Positions 53,612-63,888 are shown, counted from the stretch's first letter. The stretch: 64,000 bases of DNA from Pseudomonas baetica (GCF_019733355.1 NZ_JAIHLQ010000030.1:32563-96562); one strand, 5' to 3'. The notes: generated from the letters alone by a model not told the origin. Program-made: numbers and translations.

Positions 53612-53663
53612 ATGGTTGCGTGTCGCCGCGGAAATCTTCATCTGTATAAGGAACACCGCCGTC

Positions 53664-54854
53664 ATGAATGACGCCACGCACACCCAACTGCGCCCTCTCG
53701 CCGACACTTCGCCATCGGCCATCGTCGCCGGTTTTATCGCGATGATGACCGGCTACACCAGTTCTCTGGTGCTGATGTTCCAGGCCGGCCAAGCGGCAGG
53801 CCTGAGCAGCGGGCAGATTTCCTCGTGGATCTGGGCGATTTCGATCGGCATGGCGGTGTGCTCAATCGGCCTGTCGCTGCGCTATCGCACGCCCATCACC
53901 ATCGCTTGGTCGACGCCCGGCGCGGCGCTGCTGATCACCAGCCTCGGCGGCGTCAGTTATGGTGAAGCCATAGGCGCCTATGTCACCTGTGCGGTGTTGG
54001 TGACGATTTGCGGCCTGACCGGCAGCTTCGAACGCTTGGTGAAAAAGATCCCGGCGTCGCTGGCCGCGGCGTTGCTGGCGGGGATTTTGTTCAAGATCGG
54101 CAGCGAAATCTTCGTCGCCGCGCAACATCGCACCGGCTTGGTGCTGGGGATGTTCTTCACCTATCTAGTGGTCAAGCGCCTGTCGCCGCGTTACGCGGTG
54201 CTCGCCGCACTGCTGATTGGCACTGCGCTGTCGGGCTTTATGGGGCTGCTGGACTTCAGTGGCTTTCACTTGGAAGTGGCGACACCGGTATGGACCACGC
54301 CGCACTTCTCGCTGGCGGCGACCATCAGCATTGGCATTCCCTTGTTCGTCGTGGCGATGACCTCGCAGAACATGCCCGGCATCGCCGTACTGCGCGCCGA
54401 CGGCTACACCGTCCCGGCCTCGCCGCTGATCACCACCACCGGCATCGCCTCGCTGCTGCTGGCGCCGTTCGGTTCCCACGGCATCAACCTCGCCGCCATC
54501 AGCGCGGCGATCTGCACCGGGCCACACGCCCATGAAGATCGCAACAAGCGCTACACCGCGGCGGTGTGGTGCGGGATTTTCTACGGGATTGCCGGGGTAT
54601 TCGGCGCCACATTGGCGGCGTTGTTTGCGGCACTACCCAAAGAATTGGTGCTGTCGATTGCTGCGCTGGCACTGTTTGGCTCGATCATCAACGGGCTGAG
54701 CATCGCCATGAGCGAAGTGAAGGAACGTGAGGCGGCGCTGATCACCTTTATGGTGACGGCGTCGGGGCTAACGCTGTTTTCCATCGGTTCGGCGTTTTGG
54801 GGGATTGTGGCGGGGGTTTTGACACTGCTGGTTCTGAATTGGCGCAAAGCCTAA
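53664..54854 (+). CDS. BenE-family (benzoate/H+ symporter-like) membrane transporter
   Basis: This 396-residue polytopic protein has about 12 hydrophobic helices. Family signatures are GYTSSLVLMFQAG, ITIAWSTPGAALL, AMTSQNMPGIAVLRADGY and GSHGINLAAISAAIC. BenE proteins import benzoate or related compounds by proton symport, but substrate is not certain here, and no aromatic-degradation genes are adjacent. It lies beside purine catabolism. The start MNDATHTQL has AAGGA upstream. Confidence 0.87.
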   Translation: MNDATHTQLRPLADTSPSAIVAGFIAMMTGYTSSLVLMFQAGQAAGLSSGQISSWIWAISIGMAVCSIGLSLRYRTPITIAWSTPGAALLITSLGGVSYGEAIGAYVTCAVLVTICGLTGSFERLVKKIPASLAAALLAGILFKIGSEIFVAAQHRTGLVLGMFFTYLVVKRLSPRYAVLAALLIGTALSGFMGLLDFSGFHLEVATPVWTTPHFSLAATISIGIPLFVVAMTSQNMPGIAVLRADGYTVPASPLITTTGIASLLLAPFGSHGINLAAISAAICTGPHAHEDRNKRYTAAVWCGIFYGIAGVFGATLAALFAALPKELVLSIAALALFGSIINGLSIAMSEVKEREAALITFMVTASGLTLFSIGSAFWGIVAGVLTLLVLNWRKA

Positions 54855-54875
54855 GCCCGGCCTTTTTGGCAGATA

Positions 54876-54907
54876 GAAAAACGGCGACCCGTAGGTCGCC
54901 GTTTTTC
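54876..54907. terminator. Bidirectional terminator between the BenE gene and yggL
   Basis: GAAAAACGGCGACC and GGTCGCCGTTTTTC form a near-perfect 14-bp stem with A- and T-runs at the base, located between convergent genes. Confidence 0.93.
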
Positions 54908-54911
54908 AGTA

Positions 54912-55256
54912 TCACTTGGCCGTGTTGATCGGCTTTTCCGGATACCACACGTCCAGCAACGGGCTGATTTCAGCCTTGGTCAGCTCGGAACGGTTTTTCA
55001 ACCAGGCTTCAACAGCAGCGCGCTGCTCTTCGTTGACCGAGCCACGCTTCTGCAGGCATACCAGACCGAAGTCGTCGCCGCCGACATAGCCCAGACCGTT
55101 GGCTTCCATGGCTTCTTTGATGAAGGCTTCGAGGAACGCGTCAATGGCTTCTTCGGACAAGTCTTCTTTGAAGTCCAGGTTCAGTTCGAAACCCAGCTCT
55201 TGAAATTCATCAACGCACAGTTTTTTGCGCAGACGCTGGGAACGGTTAGTCGCCAT
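54912..55256 (-). CDS. yggL: YggL family 50S-ribosome-binding protein (DUF469)
   Basis: This 114-residue protein matches the YggL/DUF469 family. Motifs are RSQRLRKKLCVDEFQELGFE at residues 5-24, YVGGDDFGLVCLQKRGSV, and a C-terminal LDVWYPEKP. The E. coli member binds the large ribosomal subunit; the precise function is not settled. Confidence 0.9.
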   Translation of the reverse strand: MATNRSQRLRKKLCVDEFQELGFELNLDFKEDLSEEAIDAFLEAFIKEAMEANGLGYVGGDDFGLVCLQKRGSVNEEQRAAVEAWLKNRSELTKAEISPLLDVWYPEKPINTAK

Positions 55257-55490
55257 TGGAACAATCCTCTTAAGTAATAACGGCCGGCACTTTACCAGTT
55301 TAAAACGTCAATTGCCCGCCTCTGTGGACACAGCGGCCGACCGCCTGTAAAAAAATAACCTGTTGGCCGCCTCCAGCACGGCACAAGCGGCAACACCTTG
55401 GGGCATAATGCCGACACTTTCATGACCACTGAGGGCTTTTTCATCCATGTCCTCGCCTTTTTTCCCCTCGGCTGTAGGGTTTTATTTCAT

Positions 55491-56951
55491 ATGATCAAAT
55501 CGTTGCGTCCTCTATTTCTCGCCGGCCTTCTTCTGCCATTGGCCCTGCCTGTTTCTGCTGCCACTATCAATACCGCCCTCACCCCCAACGTCGAAAAAGC
55601 GCTCAAGGCCAGCAAATTGCAGCCCAGCGCTTTGTCGTTGGTGATGGTGCCGCTCGACGGCCCGGGTACCCCGACCGTGTTCAATGCTGACGTATCGGTC
55701 AACCCGGCCTCGACCATGAAGCTGGTCACGACTTACGCGGCGCTGGAAATGCTCGGCCCCAACCACCAATGGAAAACCGAGTTCTACACCGACGGCGACC
55801 TGAGCGGCGGTATCCTCAATGGCAACCTGTACCTCAAGGGCGGTGGCGATCCCAAGCTGAACATGGAAAAACTCTGGCTGCTGATGCGCGACTTGCGCGC
55901 CAACGGCGTGACTCAGATCACCGGTGATCTGGTGCTGGACCGCAACTTCTTCGTGCAGCCACAACTGCCGGAATTCAATGATGACGGCAACGACCAGAAC
56001 AAGCCGTTTCTGGTCAAGCCCGATTCGCTGCTGGTCAACCTGAAGGCCTTGCGCTTCGTGGCGCGCAATGACGGTGGCCGGGTGCTGATCTCGGTGGAAC
56101 CGCCGATTGCCAGCATCCACATCGAAAACACCGTCAAAGCCCTCAATTCCAAGCAATGCACCGGCGGTGTGCGTTACAACCCGGTGCCGCAGGCCGATGG
56201 CAGCGTGACCGTGACCGTCGCCGGCCAATTGGGTGACGGTTGCAGCTCGCAGACTTACCTGTCGCTGCTCGACCACGCGACTTACACCGCAGGCGCCGTT
56301 CGGGCGATCTGGAAAGAGCTGGGTGGCAGCATTCAGGGCAAGAATCGCCTGGCGTCCACCCCGAGCAACGCCAAACTGCTGGCCCGCGCTTATTCGCCGG
56401 ACCTGGCGGAAATCATCCGCGACATCAATAAATACAGTAACAACACCATGGCCCAGCAGTTGTTCCTGAGCCTGGGCCAGAAGTACCGCAACGACGCCGA
56501 CGGTGACGATGCCAAGGCAGCCCAGCGCGTAGTGCGTCAGTGGCTGGCGAAGAAAGGCATCACCGCGCCGCATCTGGTCATGGAGAACGGCTCTGGTCTG
56601 TCCCGTGCCGAACGGGTCAGCGCCCGTGAAATGGCGAACATGCTGCAAGCGGCTTGGCACAGCCCGTACGCCGCCGAATACATCAGCTCGCTGCCAATCG
56701 CCGGTACCGACGGCACCATGCGTAAACGCCTGAAGACCACCGCCATGCGCGGCGAAGCCCACATCAAAACCGGCACTCTGAACACCGTGCGGGCGATTGC
56801 AGGCTTCAGTCGCGACGTCAACGGCAACACGTGGGCGGTGGTGGCGATCCTCAATGACAAGGCGCCGTTTGGTGCGTCATCGGTGCTGGATCAGGTACTG
56901 CTGGATCTGTATCGCCAGCCGAAGACGGCGCAGGCGGCTTCCGTACTGTAA
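55491..56951 (+). CDS. dacB: D-alanyl-D-alanine carboxypeptidase/endopeptidase PBP4 (DacB)
   Basis: This 486-residue periplasmic penicillin-binding protein trims peptidoglycan peptides. A signal peptide ends near PVSAA (about residue 23). The active-site motifs are STMK (nucleophile serine), YSNNTMA (SxN) and HIKTGTL (KTG), in the order of S13 peptidases. The start MIKSLRPLF was chosen over an ATG 31 codons upstream because the signal peptide begins there. Confidence 0.94.
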   Translation: MIKSLRPLFLAGLLLPLALPVSAATINTALTPNVEKALKASKLQPSALSLVMVPLDGPGTPTVFNADVSVNPASTMKLVTTYAALEMLGPNHQWKTEFYTDGDLSGGILNGNLYLKGGGDPKLNMEKLWLLMRDLRANGVTQITGDLVLDRNFFVQPQLPEFNDDGNDQNKPFLVKPDSLLVNLKALRFVARNDGGRVLISVEPPIASIHIENTVKALNSKQCTGGVRYNPVPQADGSVTVTVAGQLGDGCSSQTYLSLLDHATYTAGAVRAIWKELGGSIQGKNRLASTPSNAKLLARAYSPDLAEIIRDINKYSNNTMAQQLFLSLGQKYRNDADGDDAKAAQRVVRQWLAKKGITAPHLVMENGSGLSRAERVSAREMANMLQAAWHSPYAAEYISSLPIAGTDGTMRKRLKTTAMRGEAHIKTGTLNTVRAIAGFSRDVNGNTWAVVAILNDKAPFGASSVLDQVLLDLYRQPKTAQAASVL

Positions 56952-56966
56952 GCAGACCGCCTAGCC

Positions 56967-57058
56967 CGTGGGAGCGGGCTTGCTCGCGAAGACGTCAGTT
57001 CAGTCAGAACGCTATTGGCTGACATTGCGCCTACGCGAGCAAGCCCGCGCCCGCAGGG
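56967..57058. repeat. Paired inverted REP elements
   Basis: GTGGGAGCGGGCTTGCTCGC and the inverted ACGCGAGCAAGCCCGCGCCC lie between convergent dacB and the GGDEF gene. Confidence 0.82.
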
Positions 57059-57075
57059 GATTAGCGCCCACTGGT

Positions 57076-59466
57076 TTAATTCATCTGCCGCTCAACCCGA
57101 TCCCGCCCGCCCTGCTTCGCCACGTAAACCCCTGAATCCGCGCGTAGCAATAGCGAATCTGCACCCTCTCCCGGTCGCCAACTGGCGATGCCGAAACTCG
57201 CGGTGACCACGCCAACCACATCCACCGGCGCACTGCGAAGGCCCTGCCACAACTTCACGGCCAACCTGTACGCGTGTTCGCCGTCGATGTCCGGACACAG
57301 CACCATGAACTCCTCACCACCCAACCGGCAAAACACATCTGTACGCCGCAACCGGTGGCCAATACGCTCGCACACGGCTTGCAGCACCCGATCGCCCACC
57401 GCGTGACCATACTGGTCGTTGATGCGCTTGAAATGATCGATGTCGAGCATGATCACCGACAGCTCCCCCCCACCCCGCTCAACCCGGGCCATTTCGGTGG
57501 TCAGTCGTTCCTGGAAGTAGCGACGGTTGTGAATGCCAGTCAAAGAATCAGTCACCGACAGTGCTCGCAGCTCCTCCTGCACTCGCTTGAGGTCGGAGAT
57601 GTCTGAAATGTAGCCGTGCCACAGCACGCCTCCGCCCGGCAGCTCTTCGGGCGTCGCTTCACCGCGAACCCAGCGCAGGCCGCGCTCGGGTAACTGCACG
57701 CGGTACTCCTCGCGCCATGGGCTGAGGTTTTCAGCCGAAGCACGAATCGATTTGCGCACGCGGGTGATGTCCTGCGGATGGATGCGAGAAAAGATCGCCT
57801 CGGCGTCGAGCAACAGCACGTCCGGCCCAAGTTCGTAGATTTCCCGGATGCCGTCGCTGGCATAGATCACGCTGAAACGCCCACCGAACTCCATTCTGAA
57901 TTGATAGATGCCGCCCGGGACATGGGCACTGAGCTTCTTTAACAACACGTCCCGCGCCGCCAGAGCCTCGTGCACCCGCTTGCGTTCGGTGATGTCGATG
58001 CAGATCGCCAGATGCCCCACCCACAGGCCCTGCTCATCGAGAACCGGTGTTGCGAGCATGTTCACCGGCAAATGACTGCCATCGTGGCGCACCAGCGTCC
58101 ATTCGCGCGCTTCGTGACCGCCCACTTCTCCCCCCTCGACCAACATCGCCTGACAGGTCGGAATGGTCTTGCCATAGCGCGCGCTCAACTCGGCAGAGCG
58201 CGCCGTCAACTCACGCGAAAGGTGCAGGTTTTCCAGGGTCATGTGGCCGACGACATCGGCGCTGCTGTAGCCCAGCATCTGTTCCGCGCCCGGGTTGAAG
58301 GTGTTGATCACGCCGCGCAAATCAGTGGCGATAATCGCTACTTGCGTGGCGGCATTCAGCACGCCACGCAACTGGCCGTGGGCGCCGCGCAGTTCCTGCT
58401 CGCGGGCATGCAGTTCCCGGGTGCGCTGCTCGACCAGGTGCAGGGCTCGCTGACGCTGACTGACCAGCACGTAGAGCAAGGCACTGAGCAAAAGACTGAG
58501 CATCGCCCCCAGTACCACCAGGCTGCTGATGGAGGAGTGATTGGCCTGCAGGAACACTTCGCTGGGCTGCATTTCAACCTGATAGTCGTGGTCAGCCAGA
58601 CGCAACAGGCGGGTCGACGACAGATCGCTCGCCCCGGGTTTGTTCGCCGAATCGTACAACACCTCGTGTTGCTCGGCAGTGGAGAGGTCGAGAATGCGCA
58701 CCGTCAGGAAGTCATGGTTTTCTTCAGGCAACCCGTCCGCGAGCAACTGACGCATGCTGATCACCGCCATGACGTAGCCTTGCGGCAATCCGCCCGGCGC
58801 GCCTGCGCGGTTGATCGGCGCCAGCAGCAATACTCCCCGCGCATAGGCCGGCTCGATGCTGACCAGATTCAACGGTTGCGAGACGGCCATACGGCCGGTG
58901 TGATCGGCGCGCTCCAGCGTTGCACGGCGCAGCGGCTGCGCCAGCAGGTCATAACCCAATGGGGTCGGCAAGCGACTCTGGGTCTGGGTGTAGAGCACCG
59001 GTACGTACTCGTCGCGATCCCCCGCCACTTGCAACTGGCCGTCAGCGCTCAGTTCGCGAAAGGTAAAAGTGCTCAAGCCCTCGTCACGAACCGCCTGCTC
59101 CAACGCAAGTCGCTGTGCACGCGGCACGCGAGGGGCATAGGAATAGGCTTGAGTGCGCAACAGCAGGGGTTTGGCATAACCATCGAACTCGGCGCGGGAC
59201 ACCGATTGGGAATTGACGAAGAAGCGACGCAAGCCGTCCAGGCGCTGTTCCTGATCCTGAAAGCGCTCTTCGATGCGGCTGTAGCGTTCATTGGCCAGCA
59301 GTTGAAAACGCTGATGCAATTGTTGCTGCAACTGATTGAGGGTCGCCCAGGCAAGCAGCCCCGTGAGAATCCCGCCGGCGAGCAATACCAGCATCGCGAC
59401 CAGCCAGGCCGAGACGTCTTCGCTGATGAAACCCAGAATCTTCGGGCGCACGGGGTGCAACGACAT
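57076..59466 (-). CDS. Membrane sensor diguanylate cyclase (CHASE-PAS-PAS-GGDEF)
   Basis: This 796-residue protein probably makes cyclic di-GMP. A membrane helix at about 20-42 is followed by a periplasmic CHASE-like domain to about 315, a second membrane segment near 318-340, two PAS/PAC regions and a C-terminal GGDEF domain. The active site reads GGEEF (around residue 715) and is preceded, five residues earlier, by RRTD, a canonical RxxD inhibitory site, so product feedback is expected. No EAL domain follows. The ATG at 59466 is preferred over an in-frame GTG three codons upstream. Confidence 0.9.
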   Translation of the reverse strand: MSLHPVRPKILGFISEDVSAWLVAMLVLLAGGILTGLLAWATLNQLQQQLHQRFQLLANERYSRIEERFQDQEQRLDGLRRFFVNSQSVSRAEFDGYAKPLLLRTQAYSYAPRVPRAQRLALEQAVRDEGLSTFTFRELSADGQLQVAGDRDEYVPVLYTQTQSRLPTPLGYDLLAQPLRRATLERADHTGRMAVSQPLNLVSIEPAYARGVLLLAPINRAGAPGGLPQGYVMAVISMRQLLADGLPEENHDFLTVRILDLSTAEQHEVLYDSANKPGASDLSSTRLLRLADHDYQVEMQPSEVFLQANHSSISSLVVLGAMLSLLLSALLYVLVSQRQRALHLVEQRTRELHAREQELRGAHGQLRGVLNAATQVAIIATDLRGVINTFNPGAEQMLGYSSADVVGHMTLENLHLSRELTARSAELSARYGKTIPTCQAMLVEGGEVGGHEAREWTLVRHDGSHLPVNMLATPVLDEQGLWVGHLAICIDITERKRVHEALAARDVLLKKLSAHVPGGIYQFRMEFGGRFSVIYASDGIREIYELGPDVLLLDAEAIFSRIHPQDITRVRKSIRASAENLSPWREEYRVQLPERGLRWVRGEATPEELPGGGVLWHGYISDISDLKRVQEELRALSVTDSLTGIHNRRYFQERLTTEMARVERGGGELSVIMLDIDHFKRINDQYGHAVGDRVLQAVCERIGHRLRRTDVFCRLGGEEFMVLCPDIDGEHAYRLAVKLWQGLRSAPVDVVGVVTASFGIASWRPGEGADSLLLRADSGVYVAKQGGRDRVERQMN

Positions 59467-59610
59467 AAGGGCCACTCACTACGCCACTATTGCGGGAAAA
59501 CGCCATTGGTCATGAGTGAGTTATAGCTATTAGCCACTAATTTGGCTAGCACTGAGAGAATCCAAGAGCCTTTAAAAATCAAGGCTCTGTGGATCCAATC
59601 TTTCCAAGCG

Positions 59611-61881
59611 TCAACGAGCCGTGATTTTCCAGGCGCGGTGGATTTTGGTGTTGCGGGCGAAATCCGGATCAAGGGTCTGCGCGCTGATTTCCTCGACCGC
59701 GTAACGCTCGGTCAAATTCTCCTCCAACTCGAACTTGCGGAAGTTGTTGGAGAAGTACAGCACGCCGCCCGGCGCCAGGCGAGCCATGGCCAGATCGATC
59801 AACTGCACCTGATCACGCTGCACGTCGAAAATCCCTTCCATGCGCTTGGAGTTGGAGAAGGTCGGTGGATCGATAAAGATCAGGTCGTACTCGTCCCGAC
59901 AGCTCTCCAGCCACGCCATCACGTCGCCCTGCTCCAGACGGTTCTTGTCCGAGTAGCCGTTCAGCGACAGGTTACGACGCGCCCAATCGAGGTAAGTCTT
60001 CGACAGGTCGACGCTGGTGGTGCTGCGCGCACCGCCCTTGGCCGCGTGGACGCTGGCCGTCGCGGTGTAGCAGAACAGATTGAGGAAGCGCTTGCCGGCG
60101 GCCTCTTTCTGAATGCGCATGCGGATCGGCCGGTGATCGAGGAACAGGCCGGTGTCGAGGTAGTCGGTGAGGTTGACCAGCAACTTCACGCCGCCCTCGC
60201 TGACTTCGTTGAACTTGCCCTGTGCGCTCTGGCGCTCGTACTGCTTGGTGCCGCTCTGGCGTTCGCGGCGCTTGACCACCACGCGGTTCTTGTCGACGTT
60301 CAGTGCCTGCGGAATCGCCGCCAGGGCATCGAACATGCGGGCCGAGGCCTTTTCCGGGTCGATGGACTTCGGCGCCGCGTATTCCTGGACATGCACCCAA
60401 TCGTGGTACAGGTCGATGGCCATCGAATACTCAGGCATGTCGGCATCGTAGACGCGGTAGCAATCAATGCCTTCGCGCTTGACCCACTTGCTCATGGCCT
60501 TGAGGTTTTTTTGCAGACGGTTGGCAAACATCTGCCCGCCTTCGCTCAAGCGCGGCTGCTCGATCACTGGCGCCGGGGCTGGCGTTGGTTTGATCGGATT
60601 GCCGTTTTTGTTGAATTTGCGCTCTTGCGGCTCGTCCGGGGTTTGATCGTAAGCCGCTTGCTCACGCTCGGCCTGACGCTGTTCCGGTGTGCGACGCTCA
60701 CCGGTGACAAACTGATCCGGCAGCACTTTGATCAACAGCAACTTGCACGGCAACGCACCGTTCCAGAACGAATACTGCTTGTGACTGCGAATGCCCATGC
60801 GCTTGCCCAGATCCGGCGCGCCGGTGAACACCGCCGCTTCCCAGTTCAGGCAGGCCTGACGCAGACGCTCGCCGAGGTTCTGATAGAGGTAAAGCAGGCT
60901 GGCTTCGTCACCCAGACGCTCGCCATACGGCGGGTTGCAGATCACCAGACCTTTCTGGTTCTGATCCGGACGCGGCTCGAACGTCGCGACTTCGCCCTGG
61001 TAGATCTTGATCCACTCGCTTAAACCCGCACGTTCAACGTTGTTGCGGCCCGGTTGAATCAGGCGCGGGTCCGCTTCGTAACCGCGAATCCACAGCGGCG
61101 GCTTGGCCAGACCGGCAGCGGCACGCTGGGAAGCTTCTTCGTGGAGTTTCTTCCACAGCGCCGGCACATGACCAAGCCACGCGGTGAAGCCCCACTGCTC
61201 ACGACGCAGGTTCGGCGCCATATCGGCGGCGATCATGCCGGCTTCGACGAGGAACGTACCAACACCGCACATAGGGTCAGCCAGCGCGCCGCCTTCAGCC
61301 GCAATGCGCGGCCAACCGGAACGGATCAGAATCGCCGCCGCGAGGTTTTCCTTCAACGGCGCCGCGCCCTGCTGCAAGCGATAGCCGCGCTGGTGCAGGC
61401 TGTGGCCGGAAAGGTCGAGGGACAGAATGGCTTCGCCGCGATCCAGACGCAGGTGAATGCGCAGATCCGGGTTCAGCTTGTCGATGCTCGGGCGATCGCC
61501 CTGCGGGGTACGCAGTTTGTCGACAATGGCGTCTTTGACTTTCAAGGCGCCGAAGTGGGTGTTGTCGATACCCGAGCCGTGTCCACTGAATTCAACGGCC
61601 AGGGTGCCGTCGCTGAGCATGTGGTCCTGCCACTCAACGTCGAGCACGCCGTGGTACAGGTCTTCAGCGTCTTTCATCGGAAAACGCTTGAGCACCAGCA
61701 GCACACGGTTGGCCAGACGCGACCAAAGGCACAGGCGATAAGCGGTTTCCATGGTCGCCATGCCACGCACGGCGGACGTGTGCTCGCGGGCTTCTTCAAG
61801 GCCAAGCCCGACGGCTTCCTCGATGAGCAGGCCTTCAAGGCCTTTGGGGCAAGTGAGGAAGAGTTCGAAACAATCGGACAT
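59611..61881 (-). CDS. rlmL: Bifunctional 23S rRNA methyltransferase RlmKL
   Basis: This 756-residue fusion methylates G2445 and G2069 of 23S rRNA. The N-terminal half has a THUMP region and the RlmL methyltransferase, with DPMCGVGTFLVEA and CNPPYGERLGD. The C-terminal RlmK half has LNLFCYTATASVHAAKGGA and IDPPTFSNSKRMEG. Both catalytic halves look complete. It sits alone on the minus strand. Confidence 0.95.
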   Translation of the reverse strand: MSDCFELFLTCPKGLEGLLIEEAVGLGLEEAREHTSAVRGMATMETAYRLCLWSRLANRVLLVLKRFPMKDAEDLYHGVLDVEWQDHMLSDGTLAVEFSGHGSGIDNTHFGALKVKDAIVDKLRTPQGDRPSIDKLNPDLRIHLRLDRGEAILSLDLSGHSLHQRGYRLQQGAAPLKENLAAAILIRSGWPRIAAEGGALADPMCGVGTFLVEAGMIAADMAPNLRREQWGFTAWLGHVPALWKKLHEEASQRAAAGLAKPPLWIRGYEADPRLIQPGRNNVERAGLSEWIKIYQGEVATFEPRPDQNQKGLVICNPPYGERLGDEASLLYLYQNLGERLRQACLNWEAAVFTGAPDLGKRMGIRSHKQYSFWNGALPCKLLLIKVLPDQFVTGERRTPEQRQAEREQAAYDQTPDEPQERKFNKNGNPIKPTPAPAPVIEQPRLSEGGQMFANRLQKNLKAMSKWVKREGIDCYRVYDADMPEYSMAIDLYHDWVHVQEYAAPKSIDPEKASARMFDALAAIPQALNVDKNRVVVKRRERQSGTKQYERQSAQGKFNEVSEGGVKLLVNLTDYLDTGLFLDHRPIRMRIQKEAAGKRFLNLFCYTATASVHAAKGGARSTTSVDLSKTYLDWARRNLSLNGYSDKNRLEQGDVMAWLESCRDEYDLIFIDPPTFSNSKRMEGIFDVQRDQVQLIDLAMARLAPGGVLYFSNNFRKFELEENLTERYAVEEISAQTLDPDFARNTKIHRAWKITAR

Positions 61882-62410
61882 GGTTTTTCCAGAGCCTTTG
61901 GCTAGTGAATCGGCAACGCATTGCCGATCCGGTTTTCAATCAGGCGCTTTTCTAAAAGAACGCCCGCGTGGCACGAAGGTGTGCCATTCCATCCCCGCTG
62001 CTCGGGTTAAAAGAGCTTAGATGCAAGGACAGATAAAAACGTGGTGAAACAAATTGCCGTAAAACGACCCTTCGTCGAATAGTACCTGACGCTAAACGTG
62101 GGTCATTCTCACTAAAGAATTAAACCCATCATCCAGCGCGGAGCCGATCATACCGGGGTTTGCTTAAAGAACGCGCATGAAACCCGTCGTTACTTATGGC
62201 ATTAGCACTATTTTTGTTACGTGCTTATGACAAAACGATCATTCCATCGGTGTGACTCATTGGTTAGAACTGAGCACAGGTTGACGTTGAAACGGCGTCA
62301 ACACCTTGGCTCGCCACGCCGGCAGCGAGCCGCCAACGGCAGGAGTTTTCTGCCAGACCTCGGTTGAGGTCAACGCGTCAAGAACAGTCAACAAGTGAGG
62401 GAAACACCCT
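61882..62410. other. Intergenic region between divergent rlmL and rmf
   Basis: No convincing ORF or RNA gene was seen in these 529 bp. It must hold the divergent promoters of rlmL and rmf. A ribosome-binding AGGGAA lies just before the rmf ATG. Confidence 0.6.
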
Positions 62411-62626
62411 ATGAGAAGACTTAAGCGTGATCCGTTGGAAAGAGCATTTTTGCGCGGATATCAATATGGCGTTGGTGGAAAATCCCGTGAGCTTTGCCCA
62501 TTTACTCTACCGTCGGTACGTCAAGCCTGGATCAACGGCTGGCGAGAAGGACGCGGCGACAACTGGGACGGTATGACCGGCACTGCGGGAATCCACAGAC
62601 TCAACGAACTTCACGCCGTCGGCTGA
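62411..62626 (+). CDS. rmf: Ribosome modulation factor
   Basis: This 71-residue basic protein pairs 70S ribosomes into inactive 100S dimers in stationary phase. The conserved core MRRLKRDPLERAFLRGYQ, CPFTLPSVRQAWINGWREGR matches the family across its length. AGGGAA precedes the ATG. It is usually growth-rate and ppGpp controlled, which the sequence does not itself show. Confidence 0.95.
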   Translation: MRRLKRDPLERAFLRGYQYGVGGKSRELCPFTLPSVRQAWINGWREGRGDNWDGMTGTAGIHRLNELHAVG

Positions 62627-62712
62627 CACAGGGCATTTACTCCGACACGACAATCTGAATGTTTAACGCATTAACCACGCACGTCCTTCCCGGACGGCGG
62701 GCTGCGGCCCAG

Positions 62713-62737
62713 GGGCTCCTTCGAGGAGCCCTTTTTT
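62713..62737 (+). terminator. Terminator after rmf
   Basis: GGGCTCCT-TCG-AGGAGCCC is followed by six T, about 85 bp past the rmf stop. Confidence 0.92.
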
Positions 62738-62783
62738 ATCCCTGAATGATCATTTTTTGTGCTGGATCACACAACCTGCGGGA

Positions 62784-63803
62784 TCAGCGCAGGGCAGCGA
62801 TGGCGTCGACCGATTCACGAATCAACGCCGGGCCTTTATAAATGAAGCCAGAATAAATCTGCACCAGGCTCGCACCGGCCGTGATCTTCTCAGCCGCATG
62901 TTTGCCTTGCGTGATACCGCCAGCGGCAATGATCGGCAAACGACCCGCCAACTCAGCCGCCAGCACCTTCACCGTGTGCGTGCTCTTGTCACGCACCGGC
63001 GCGCCGGACAGACCGCCCGCCTCGTCACCATGCTCCATGCCTTCAACACCGACACGGCTCAGGGTGGTGTTGGTCGCGATCACCGCGTCCATCCCGGTTT
63101 CGATCAACGCTTGAGCGACCTGCGCCGTTTCTTCGTCAGTCATGTCCGGAGCGATCTTGATCGCCAGCGGCACATGTTTGCCGTGACGCAACGCCAGTTC
63201 GGCGCGGCGCGTGGCCAGGTCGGCCAGCAACTGTTTGAGCGAATCACCGAACTGCAAACTGCGCAGACCCGGAGTGTTCGGCGAGCTGACGTTGACCGTG
63301 ATGTAGCTGGCGCGGGCGTAGACCTTGTCCAGGCAGATCAGATAATCGTCCACGGCACGCTCGACCGGGGTGTCGAAATTCTTGCCGATGTTGATGCCCA
63401 GCACGCCTTTGTATTTGGCCGCTGCGACGCGCGCCAGCAGATTATCGACACCGAGGTTGTTGAACCCCATGCGATTGATGATCGCCTCAGCTTCCGGCAG
63501 GCGGAAAATCCGCGGTTTCGGGTTGCCCGGCTGCGGACGCGGGGTCACGGTGCCGATTTCGACAAAACCAAAACCCAGTTGCGCGAAGCCGTCGATGGCC
63601 GCGCCGTTCTTGTCCAGACCGGCCGCCAGCCCCACCGGGTTCGGGAACTCCAGCCCCATGACCGTCACCGGCATCTTCGCCGGAGCCTTGCACAGCAAGC
63701 CATTGAGGCCCAAACGCCCACCTGCGCCGATCAGATCCAGCGACAGATCGTGGGAGGTTTCCGGGGAAAGTTTGAACAACAGCTGACGGGCCAGGGAATA
63801 CAT
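62784..63803 (-). CDS. pyrD: Dihydroorotate dehydrogenase (quinone), class 2
   Basis: This 339-residue membrane-associated flavoenzyme oxidises dihydroorotate to orotate in pyrimidine synthesis and passes electrons to quinone. The N-terminal amphipathic part MYSLARQLLFKL marks class 2. The catalytic serine lies in VNVSSPNTPGLRSLQ, and FMN-binding motifs are GLAAGLDKNG, INRMGFNN and IAAGGI. The start at 63803 was chosen over an in-frame ATG 25 codons upstream. An IS3-type element ends less than 90 bp upstream. Confidence 0.95.
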   Translation of the reverse strand: MYSLARQLLFKLSPETSHDLSLDLIGAGGRLGLNGLLCKAPAKMPVTVMGLEFPNPVGLAAGLDKNGAAIDGFAQLGFGFVEIGTVTPRPQPGNPKPRIFRLPEAEAIINRMGFNNLGVDNLLARVAAAKYKGVLGINIGKNFDTPVERAVDDYLICLDKVYARASYITVNVSSPNTPGLRSLQFGDSLKQLLADLATRRAELALRHGKHVPLAIKIAPDMTDEETAQVAQALIETGMDAVIATNTTLSRVGVEGMEHGDEAGGLSGAPVRDKSTHTVKVLAAELAGRLPIIAAGGITQGKHAAEKITAGASLVQIYSGFIYKGPALIRESVDAIAALR

Positions 63804-63888
63804 GGGCGGCGATGACTCGGGCGGCGAAAAGAGGCGGCGATTATAGCCGGGCATCGACCTGCGGCGCGAGGCGCACACGCAAATCGCA

